Shown: positions 1 through 4,989 of the stretch, one piece after another
How positions within the stretch are numbered: the stretch's first letter is position 1
Layout of the letters: every line of letters starts with the position of its first letter
NCBI GenBank assembly: GCA_905479905.1
Contig: CAJQOK010000064.1
Span: 1-5,500 of the forward strand
DNA from: an uncultured Aliterella sp.
GTDB lineage: Bacteria; Cyanobacteriota; Cyanobacteriia; Cyanobacteriales; Chroococcidiopsidaceae
Direction: 5' to 3'
DNA length: 5,500 nt
Translations under genes and position numbers: made by a program
The notes under the pieces: model-generated
What the model saw: the letters and a program-made list of their open reading frames with translations, nothing else
Database searches by the model: none
What the model was told of the DNA's origin: nothing

Positions 1-281
1 TTTTCTTGTGCTTCTTCTTGCTGGCGATCGCCCGGTTCATCATAATACATCTCTGGTTCAACGGCGTAATTATTTGCTAAACCTTCTTGATCCACTGTTG
101 CACCACCAGTAGTATCAAGGCTTTGGTCGGCGGCTTGTTCGTGAGCGGTTGTTCTGTAATCGCCACCTTCTCTATCCATCCGTGCTGCTACTTCCGCAGG
201 AATAATCCCTCTGTCGGCTGTAGAAGTACCCATTTCATCGTTTATGGTAGTTTTTTCTTTTGAAGAAGCTTCGTTATTCAT
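1..281 (-). CDS. Unrecognised acidic hydrophilic protein, N-terminal 93 codons (cut by window edge)
   Basis: An open frame runs from an ATG at 281-279 leftward through the window edge without a stop, so only the first 93 residues are visible. The visible part is strongly acidic (about 22 Asp/Glu against about 7 Lys/Arg), rich in Gln, Thr, Ala and Gly, and has no hydrophobic stretch, so it is probably soluble and perhaps partly disordered. Recognisable segments are 'GIIPAEVAARMDREGGDY', 'SLDTTGGATVDQEG' and 'NNYAVEPEMYYDEPGDR'. They are not low complexity and read like a conserved cyanobacterial hypothetical protein, but I cannot name a family or function. An AAGG (minus strand, 293-290) stands 8 nt upstream of the ATG, which supports this start. 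The gene follows the Tab2-family gene after 125 bp on the same strand and probably has its own promoter in that gap. Confidence 0.72.
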   Translation of the reverse strand, partial: MNNEASSKEKTTINDEMGTSTADRGIIPAEVAARMDREGGDYRTTAHEQAADQSLDTTGGATVDQEGLANNYAVEPEMYYDEPGDRQQEEAQE

Positions 282-308
282 GAATCTTGCCTTAAAAAAG
301 GTTGATTT

Positions 309-314
309 ATTATG
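309..314 (-). promoter_or_regulatory. Candidate -10 element for the acidic protein gene
   Basis: Read on the minus strand, CATAAT matches the sigma70-type -10 consensus at five of six positions and lies 27 nt upstream of the ATG at 281. No good -35 hexamer is visible about 17 nt upstream. The AT-rich 282-406 gap offers other weak -10 possibilities (for example TAGATAAT further upstream), so this is only a candidate. Confidence 0.22.
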
Positions 315-388
315 TTTGATTACATTAAAACTATTTCTTGTTATTATCTACCCTCGTCTTAACTCTTATTCTTAGCTAATAATTCAAC

Positions 389-407
389 AAGAAACTTATA
401 GTTTCTT
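389..407 (-). terminator. Possible weak stem-loop terminator at the end of the Tab2-family gene
   Basis: AAGAAACT (389-396) and AGTTTCTT (400-407) form a perfect 8-bp inverted repeat with a 3-nt TAT loop. It begins at the last base of the TAA stop codon (409-407) of the Tab2-family gene. On the minus strand the stem is followed by GTTGAATTATT, which is T-rich but not a true U-tract, and the stem has only two G-C pairs. It could be a weak terminator, a 3' end stabiliser or chance in AT-rich DNA. Confidence 0.3.
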
Positions 408-1249
408 TACTCTTTACCTAATAGCCAAAAGCCACTATAAGTCATGCCCGAATTGTCAGGTTGTATTAATAAAAAATGCAATCTTTTTGTTAATTGTTGA
501 CGAGTTGCGTAAGTAACCGCCGCCGAAATTACTTCTTTGTCTGTAAAAGTATTGACAATATAGCGACTACTTAAACCTGCTTCTAATACCAATCCACTAG
601 GATCGCCAGGAATATAATTAAGGGCCACCGGATGAATACTTTGCAACCACCGTGCTAGTTGCATCGATTTTTTACCGCCATCAATTACAACGCCAGGAAT
701 AGCAACAGTAGAAGCTAATCCGAGGTTGAGCGGTAATAAAAATTCTGGCATCTCTTTGACGGGAATGAGACGTTGGGAAAAGCCTTCTACAATGTCTCCA
801 GCGCTAAGACTTGCAAAACGCCACTGCTGACCCCATAAGTTCTCTGGTAACGGTGTGGGTGGTGGTTTATCGAGGGCTAAAGGGTCATAAGGTGCGCCGT
901 TGTTAGCGGGATAGGAACGTTCTTGCAACCATTGTTTTAAGGCAAAAGTCCGGCGAGTTGCTTCTACGGCAATTCCCAAGTTTCCGGCGGCTAATTGGAT
1001 TAAGTTCAACGATTGTGGGCGAAATACTTGAATTAAATCTGGCTTTTGGTCTTTGATTGCTATTTGTAATTGCTCAGTTAACCACTTGGCGGTTGCTTGA
1101 GACTGAGGACAAAAAGCAACATAAGTAAATATGCGATAGCGCTTGCGCGCACGCAAGGCTTCGCTATCGCATAGCAATAATTCCCACAATACTTCCCCTG
1201 CTTCGTTTTGCAGAGGACGACGATAAAAGTCAGCTTGCCAAATTTTCAT
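407..1249 (-). CDS. Tab2/Atab2-family RNA-binding protein (DUF1092), photosystem translation/assembly factor
   Basis: The 280-residue product begins MKIWQADFYRRP and keeps the family hallmarks: the opening 'IWQADFYRRPL', 'CPQSQA' (about 49-54), 'IQVFRPQSL', 'EATRRTFALKQWL', 'PLPENLWGQQWRF', 'IPGVVIDGGKKSMQLARWLQ' and the C-terminal 'GFWLLG'. The chloroplast homologues, Tab2 of Chlamydomonas and Atab2 of Arabidopsis, are needed for translation of photosystem reaction-centre subunits (psaB in Chlamydomonas). A cyanobacterial role in PSI/PSII synthesis is inferred from them. The protein is presumably soluble, as no membrane segment is seen. I chose the ATG at 1249, 7 nt past the lepB stop, because the family normally starts there. 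A TTG at 1270 would add seven residues overlapping lepB. A GAAGG lies only 1 nt before the ATG, too close for a normal ribosome site, so coupling to lepB is likely. Residues 27-40 are encoded by a palindromic element and look like an insertion. Confidence 0.93.
   Translation of the reverse strand: MKIWQADFYRRPLQNEAGEVLWELLLCDSEALRARKRYRIFTYVAFCPQSQATAKWLTEQLQIAIKDQKPDLIQVFRPQSLNLIQLAAGNLGIAVEATRRTFALKQWLQERSYPANNGAPYDPLALDKPPPTPLPENLWGQQWRFASLSAGDIVEGFSQRLIPVKEMPEFLLPLNLGLASTVAIPGVVIDGGKKSMQLARWLQSIHPVALNYIPGDPSGLVLEAGLSSRYIVNTFTDKEVISAAVTYATRQQLTKRLHFLLIQPDNSGMTYSGFWLLGKE
1130..1173 (-). repeat. Palindromic dispersed element inside the Tab2-family coding sequence
   Basis: TATGCGATAGCG (1130-1141) pairs perfectly with CGCTATCGCATA (1162-1173). 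Inside it, CTTGCG (1142-1147) pairs with CGCAAG (1152-1157) around a CGCA loop. A 4-nt bulge GCTT (1158-1161) is left on one side, giving an 18-bp hairpin with one bulge. On the minus strand it encodes residues 27-40 of the Tab2-family protein (C-D-S-E-A-L-R-A-R-K-R-Y-R-I). From memory, homologues have only about four residues between the conserved Cys-Asp and the Phe-x-Tyr that follow, so the element seems to add about 8-10 residues in frame. It resembles the palindrome at 4830-4878 (about 22 matches over 32 positions of the core, in opposite orientation). No transposase is linked to it, so it looks like a non-autonomous small repeat. Confidence 0.75.
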
Positions 1250-1256
1250 GCCTTCA

Positions 1257-1859
1257 TTACTTACTAGCAAAGTTACTCAGGCGTTGGGGGGGCCAAAAAC
1301 GAACAACAGCTTTGCCAATCATGCGATCGCGGTTTAAAAATCCCCAAACATGACCATCGTAGCTTTTATTACGATTATCTCCCAAAACTAAGTAAGAGTT
1401 TTTTGGGACAATTTGTGGCCCCCAGTTGTATTTTGGTTGAGCAGCAATATAATTTTCTTGCAAGGGTTGATTATTAACGTATACTCGCCCACCTTTGACC
1501 TCTATTTGCTCTCCTGGTAAGCCAATAACTCTTTTAATAAAGGGATCGTTTGACTTTTCTTTATCTACAACTGCTTGAGGTGGGGTAAATACTACTACGT
1601 CTCCTCGGTGAGGGCTGATAAAGTTGTAGCTGATTTTATCTACTATTAAGCGATCGTTGACTTCTAAAGTTGGTTCCATTGAAACTGAAGGAATCAAATA
1701 GCATTGAGCGGCGGCTATTTTTACCCCAAAAGCTAAAGCTAAAGTCAACCCAATAGTTTTTATACCTTCTTTTACAGGGTTCTCAGGCTTGCTCAATTGA
1801 AAACTTTGTAAATTTATTGACTTAGCAAATGATTTCACGATGCTTCTCAGTATTTTCAC
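1257..1859 (-). CDS. lepB: Signal peptidase I (type I leader peptidase)
   Basis: This serine/lysine endopeptidase of the S26 family cuts N-terminal signal peptides from Sec and Tat exported proteins, acting on the outer face of the plasma membrane or the lumenal face of the thylakoid membrane. In the 200-residue frame, a basic N-terminus is followed by one membrane anchor (about 34-51). Next come box B 'IPSVSMEPTL' with nucleophile Ser60, 'RGDVVVF' (85-91), box D 'FIKRVIGLPG' with general base Lys109, and box E 'GDNRNKSYDGHVWG' (160-173). The usual Gly before the Ser-Met is Val59, and the common DSR of box E reads DGH. Neither removes a catalytic residue. No in-frame ATG exists before Met61, so translation must start at a GTG or TTG. 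I give GTG 1859. GTG 1838 (193 residues) is a strong alternative because a GAG lies 7 nt before it. The Tab2-family gene follows after 7 nt, suggesting cotranscription. Confidence 0.95.
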   Translation of the reverse strand: MKILRSIVKSFAKSINLQSFQLSKPENPVKEGIKTIGLTLALAFGVKIAAAQCYLIPSVSMEPTLEVNDRLIVDKISYNFISPHRGDVVVFTPPQAVVDKEKSNDPFIKRVIGLPGEQIEVKGGRVYVNNQPLQENYIAAQPKYNWGPQIVPKNSYLVLGDNRNKSYDGHVWGFLNRDRMIGKAVVRFWPPQRLSNFASK

Positions 1860-1867
1860 TAACTTAT

Positions 1868-1898
1868 ATTCTAAAGCTTATATCATTTAATCTATCAA
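1868..1898 (-). promoter_or_regulatory. Weak candidate promoter for lepB in the 64-bp DUF3598-lepB gap
   Basis: On the minus strand TTGATA (1898-1893) and TAGAAT (1873-1868) each match the sigma70-type -35 and -10 consensus at five of six positions, but the 19-nt spacer is longer than ideal. Transcription would begin near 1861, only 2 nt before GTG 1859 but about 23 nt before GTG 1838, which mildly favours the downstream start. Read-through from the kinase/DUF3598 pair is equally possible. The rest of the gap holds a small AT-rich inverted repeat, TTTTAC/GTAAAA (1908-1921), with no clear terminator. Confidence 0.25.
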
Positions 1899-1923
1899 TG
1901 TGCGTGATTTTACGGGTAAAAGG

Positions 1924-2733
1924 CTAACTTCGGTATTCTGTGACTAATGTAAGATTAACCCATTCTCCCCGGTTACTATAAGTACGAATCAGCCTTTGAC
2001 GCTCCTGGGGCGACTTCATCCAGCCAACTTCAAGAAAAAAACCAGTGTCCGCTTTTAGTTGCACGGGACAGGTAGCAGAAGCGCCATCGGGGAGAAGTAA
2101 GACTTGATAGCCAGTATCAAAACTAATAATTGAACCTGAGATCGTAGCAGTGGATGTAATAGTGCGTTCGGGAATCGTTAATTGTTGTAATAGTTTACTT
2201 TCCCCCACCCGCTCGATTTTGAGCATCGTAGAGTAAGTATCGGGCGATCGCCAATCAGGGTATAAAGTTACAGCTTCTCCTTGCCACGTCCCGATTAAAT
2301 CATCTACTGTTAGTGGTGGTTTTTCTAATTCTGTAGCTTCAGCAAGTTTTTCTCGAATTAAAGTTAATCTTTCTAACTGACCGCTTTTATCAAATAATTG
2401 AACCAAACGCAGACGGCGGCTTTGATGTATTAGTCCTAACTCTGCGCCAAATTCGGCAAAAGGGGCAAGTTGAATTGAACCACTGGAAAAAGCCCCATTA
2501 TCAAAGAGTAAAATTCCCCTTCCTAAAGAACTATATTCAAAAACCTTTTCTTCTGGGGGAAGATTAGGAGGCAAGCGGCGGACAATTTGATGAATGGTTT
2601 GGTTATCGTTTAAGCCTGTTAGAGAAACCATAGTTGGCGTATCTTCTATTACTTCTCCCCTTGGCGACAAGCGAGTAAAAGATCCATGCCAGTAACCGAC
2701 ATTTTCTAAAAGACATTGCCATTGAGATTTCAT
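1924..2733 (-). CDS. DUF3598-family protein, two lipocalin-like halves
   Basis: The 269-residue product is recognisable as a DUF3598 protein, a family found mainly in cyanobacteria and plastid-bearing organisms and, as I recall, with a calycin (lipocalin-like) beta-barrel fold. Its function is unknown. The sequence is visibly duplicated. Each half opens with a Gly-aromatic-Trp-x-Gly motif ('GYWHG' at 13-17, 'GTWQG' at 148-152). Each closes with a related strand pair, 'RLVQLFDKSGQLERLTLIRE' (109-128) and 'RLIRTYSNRGEWVNLTLVTE' (247-266). There is no signal peptide or membrane segment, so it is probably cytoplasmic. The ATG at 2733-2731 overlaps the TGA of the upstream kinase gene as ATGA with no visible ribosome site, so translation should be coupled to the kinase. 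A TTG at 2769 would add 12 residues within the kinase reading region and is not preferred. The close link to a sensor kinase suggests, without proof, a ligand-related accessory role. Confidence 0.88.
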   Translation of the reverse strand: MKSQWQCLLENVGYWHGSFTRLSPRGEVIEDTPTMVSLTGLNDNQTIHQIVRRLPPNLPPEEKVFEYSSLGRGILLFDNGAFSSGSIQLAPFAEFGAELGLIHQSRRLRLVQLFDKSGQLERLTLIREKLAEATELEKPPLTVDDLIGTWQGEAVTLYPDWRSPDTYSTMLKIERVGESKLLQQLTIPERTITSTATISGSIISFDTGYQVLLLPDGASATCPVQLKADTGFFLEVGWMKSPQERQRLIRTYSNRGEWVNLTLVTEYRS

Positions 2734-4634
2734 AATACTGGTGTTAGCGGTAGTTCCACCATAAAACAAGTTTGATTGCGATCGCTATGGGCGACAACAA
2801 TAGTTCCCCCGATCCGGCTAAGTATTTGCTTTACTAGAGCAAGTCCTAAGCCTGTCCCGCCATGCTTCCAAGGATCGCTATTAGGAATGCGGTAAAAACG
2901 CTCAAATACTTGCTGGCGTTCGTTATTGGGAATTTCTACCCCAAAATTTAGGACGCTTATTTGCATCACTTCTTGGCAATTGACAGCTTTAACTACGATT
3001 TTTTCCCCAGGAGGAGTATATTTGCAAGCATTATTTAATAACTCTGTAAAAACACGCCCCAAAGAAGCAGAGTCAATAATCAAGTTTGGTACTGTTTCTG
3101 CCACTTCTATAGTTAGCTGATGCTGTTGACTTTTGAGCCTTTGGCTAAAAGGTTCGGCAATTTCTGATAACCAAGTTTGCAAATTGATTGATGTCAATAA
3201 TATTGGTTGTACCCCTGCATACATTTGTTGCAAATCTAACAAATCATCGATTAAATTTAATTCTCGTTCGCACTCATTTTGTAATATTTGATAGTAACGG
3301 GCAACTTTGTTTTGCTCGTTGGGGGGTTTTCTCAGTTCGGCAAACAACTCTTGAGAACGATTTAAAGATATTCCTAGCATTTGAATAGCCATTTTCATAT
3401 TAGCTAGAGGCGTGCGGAGTTCGTGGGAAACCGTGCTTAAAAAGTCATCTTTGAGATTATTTAGTTTTTCTAATTCCTGTACTTGGACTTGGGACGCTTG
3501 ATACAATCTTGCTTGTCTCATAGCGATCGCGCATTGATTGGCGACTTGTTGCAACAACCGAATTTCTAAGTCGCTAAAAGCCTGCTCTTGGTGCTTAAAT
3601 AACCATAAATCGCCCAAAGCACCGCGATCGTCAAAAATCGGGCAAGCCAGCATTGCTACTTTACCTTTCCAACTTGGTACTAATTGGCAAAATTGAAAAT
3701 ACTGACCTTGCAATAATTGGTTGTACCCGTCTTGAAAATCTGTCATTTTAATGACTTTTCCTTGAGCGGTGGGTAAAGACGTGGTGTATTCGTAGCTAAT
3801 TGTTGCTATGGCTTGGGATGTATTGTACAAAGCACTATCGCAACCATCAATATTTAGAGCTACAGCGAGTTCCCATACCGCTACTTGCAAAATGTGGTTT
3901 TCGTCTAAACTATCGCGCACATCGTCGCTAATGCGTTTGAGAATTGCCTCGTAATCGAGAGATTGTTGTAATTCTTTAGTACGCTCTTTGACTTGATTTT
4001 CTAAGTTAGTATTTAGCTCAACAACTTGCTGGTATAACTCAGATTGCTGAATTGCTATAGATAGTTGCGTTGCCAATTGCTTAAGCAATTCTATTTCTAA
4101 TTGCTGCCATTGGCGCGGCCCTGAGCATTGATGAATGGCAAGCAATCCCCAAAACTTACCTCCATAGAGCAAAGGCACTGTTAGACTAGCTTTAACAAGC
4201 ACTTGGTGCAAAAATTGGTTGATGGCGGTGGGGCTTTCTTGCTGTTCAATATCATTAAGTACGCGGATATTGCCTTGACTGTATTCTAATAAACGTTCAC
4301 CAAACAGAGGTGGAGCAATTTTTGTATCTAAGAGCGAAGTGTAATTTGGTTGAGTTGATTCAGCAACTACGGTAGTTATTTCACTTTTGGGTTCAACTTG
4401 ATAAACCAATACGCGATCGCAATTGAGAAACTGGCGAACTTCGGTGACAGTAGTATTAAGAATTTCCTCTAGATTTAAGGAGGCGCTAATTCTCAAAGCG
4501 ATCGCACTCATCAATCTTTCGCGCTCGGTTTGTTGACCTAATTCGGCAATTAGGTGTTGTCTTTGCGCTATTTCTTGCAATAAAGCTTCGTTAGCTTGAC
4601 TTTCCACTGTTTGCGATCCAAATTGCTGTTTCAA
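2730..4634 (-). CDS. GAF-GAF sensor histidine kinase
   Basis: This 634-residue cytoplasmic kinase has a short N-terminal coiled coil (about 12-42), GAF1 (about 48-197), a coiled-coil linker (about 200-232), GAF2 (about 237-378), a second helix, and the HisKA and HATPase_c domains. The H-box is 'SHELRTP' with phospho-acceptor His404. The N-box is 'ELLNNACKYTP' (Asn535), the F-box 'FERFYR' (577-582) and the G2 box 'GTGLGL' (593-598). The G1 box reads 'VLNFGVEIP' (561-569), with Asn563 where most kinases have the nucleotide-binding Asp, and Glu567 for the second Gly. GAF1 has phytochrome-like wording ('DRVLVYQ', 'HQCSGPRQW') but no Cys before the 'FLHQ' position where cyanobacteriochromes attach bilin, so covalent chromophore binding is not expected. 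There is no transmembrane segment and no response regulator in the window. The TTG at 4634 is the furthest start after the in-frame TAG at 4670. No in-frame ATG occurs before Met42, and no clear ribosome site is visible. Confidence 0.93.
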   Translation of the reverse strand: MKQQFGSQTVESQANEALLQEIAQRQHLIAELGQQTERERLMSAIALRISASLNLEEILNTTVTEVRQFLNCDRVLVYQVEPKSEITTVVAESTQPNYTSLLDTKIAPPLFGERLLEYSQGNIRVLNDIEQQESPTAINQFLHQVLVKASLTVPLLYGGKFWGLLAIHQCSGPRQWQQLEIELLKQLATQLSIAIQQSELYQQVVELNTNLENQVKERTKELQQSLDYEAILKRISDDVRDSLDENHILQVAVWELAVALNIDGCDSALYNTSQAIATISYEYTTSLPTAQGKVIKMTDFQDGYNQLLQGQYFQFCQLVPSWKGKVAMLACPIFDDRGALGDLWLFKHQEQAFSDLEIRLLQQVANQCAIAMRQARLYQASQVQVQELEKLNNLKDDFLSTVSHELRTPLANMKMAIQMLGISLNRSQELFAELRKPPNEQNKVARYYQILQNECERELNLIDDLLDLQQMYAGVQPILLTSINLQTWLSEIAEPFSQRLKSQQHQLTIEVAETVPNLIIDSASLGRVFTELLNNACKYTPPGEKIVVKAVNCQEVMQISVLNFGVEIPNNERQQVFERFYRIPNSDPWKHGGTGLGLALVKQILSRIGGTIVVAHSDRNQTCFMVELPLTPVL

Positions 4635-4704
4635 ATAGTTAGGGCGAGTATATTTGTAAAAAAAAATCTAGGTGGCGTGTTGTCCAACAATAACTTATAT
4701 TTTT

Positions 4705-4754
4705 TGTTGTGTCTGGGCGATCGCAGATTTATTACCAGACATTAAATCACAACA
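4705..4754. repeat. Compound inverted repeat around a HIP1 site in the kinase-def intergenic region
   Basis: TGTCTGG (4710-4716) is the reverse complement of CCAGACA (4735-4741), and the overlapping TGTTGTG (4705-4711) is the reverse complement of CACAACA (4748-4754). The two nested arms flank an 18-nt spacer containing GCGATCGC (4717-4724), with 6 nt between the two right-hand arms. It could be an operator for the divergent genes or a transcript hairpin in the kinase leader. It has no U-tract suited to a terminator. Confidence 0.4.
4717..4724. repeat. HIP1 octamer (intergenic copy; eight in the window)
   Basis: GCGATCGC, the highly iterated palindrome of cyanobacterial genomes, occurs at 24-31, 1323-1330, 2244-2251, 2778-2785, 3523-3530, 4413-4420, 4498-4505 and here. 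This is the only copy outside coding sequence. The density, about one per 690 bp, is far above chance and is the best single taxonomic indicator in the window. Confidence 0.95.
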
Positions 4755-4829
4755 CATCTATTTTCAGACAATTTGCCCTTTTAAGTAAGTTCCGACACTA
4801 CCCAACTTGATAATTTTAGCAAGCCTGAC

Positions 4830-4878
4830 TTATGCCGCGCGATGCTCTGCGAGCTTGTGGCTCTATCGCGCGGCATAA
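4830..4878 (+). repeat. Palindromic dispersed element upstream of def
   Basis: TTATGCCGCGCGAT (4830-4843) pairs perfectly with ATCGCGCGGCATAA (4865-4878), a 14-bp stem rich in G-C. Inside it GAGC (4851-4854) pairs with GCTC (4860-4863) around TTGTG, leaving a 7-nt bulge on the left. The layout of outer stem, one-sided bulge and inner stem, and the core wording GCGAxGCxxTGCGxGC...CTATCGC, match the element at 1130-1173 read on the other strand. It contains a 16-codon ATG-to-TGA frame starting at 4832, which I regard as a by-product of the repeat. It ends 111 bp before the def start, so a transcript starting upstream of it would carry a stable hairpin in the leader. Confidence 0.75.
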
Positions 4879-4955
4879 TTGAGCGTAGCCCTCTAACCTT
4901 GGTGTACCTGTAAAAATAGTCGGAGTTTGCCAACAATTGTTAAGATAAAAACTAA

Positions 4956-4961
4956 TATAGT
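4956..4961 (+). promoter_or_regulatory. Candidate -10 element for def
   Basis: TATAGT matches the sigma70-type -10 consensus at five of six positions and lies 28 nt upstream of the def ATG. The hexamer 17 nt upstream (ACAATT) is a poor -35, and it falls inside the palindrome AACAATTGTT (4932-4941). A factor bound there could therefore control this promoter. Position and sequence are plausible but not conclusive. Confidence 0.3.
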
Positions 4962-4989
4962 CTTGGTAAAGGCGAGTTATAGGTATTTC

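Larger units (their letters stand above)
4635..4989. other. Divergent intergenic region between the kinase gene and def
   Basis: These 355 bp hold no convincing gene. From left to right I see a run of nine A (4658-4666; T9 in the kinase leader), a compound inverted repeat (4705-4754) containing a HIP1 octamer, AT-rich DNA, a dispersed palindrome (4830-4878), a perfect 10-bp palindrome AACAATTGTT (4932-4941) and a candidate def -10 hexamer (4956-4961). Promoters for both flanking genes must lie here or upstream of it. TATAAG on the minus strand (4700-4695) is a possible kinase -10, but no -35 partner is evident. Confidence 0.7.

Noticed and set aside
134..168. Bilin-binding photoreceptor assignment for kinase GAF1 (numbers here are residues of the kinase, not bases)
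   Set aside because: Although the domain has phytochrome-like wording, no cysteine is present at the usual chromophore-attachment position before 'FLHQ'. The only nearby Cys (170) is in the wrong place.
1726..1744. Short AAAGCT hexamer repeats in lepB
   Set aside because: They encode the Leu-Ala-Leu-Ala part of the membrane anchor and are explained by that composition.
2731..2769. Longer DUF3598 start at TTG 2769
   Set aside because: The extra 12 residues would come from DNA already coding for the kinase C-terminus, and the ATG at 2733 gives a classic ATGA overlap and the expected family N-terminus.
2926..3120. 64-codon plus-strand open frame
   Set aside because: It lies antisense within the ATP-binding domain of the kinase, has no recognisable motif and no ribosome site that stands out. 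It is a shadow of the real gene.
3188..3388. 66-codon plus-strand open frame
   Set aside because: Antisense to the HisKA region of the kinase, with no family resemblance. It is a shadow frame.
4832..4882. 16-codon ATG-to-TGA frame encoded by the palindrome upstream of def, as a possible leader peptide
   Set aside because: Nearly the whole frame is the repeat itself, it has no ribosome site, and no attenuation-type terminator follows it.
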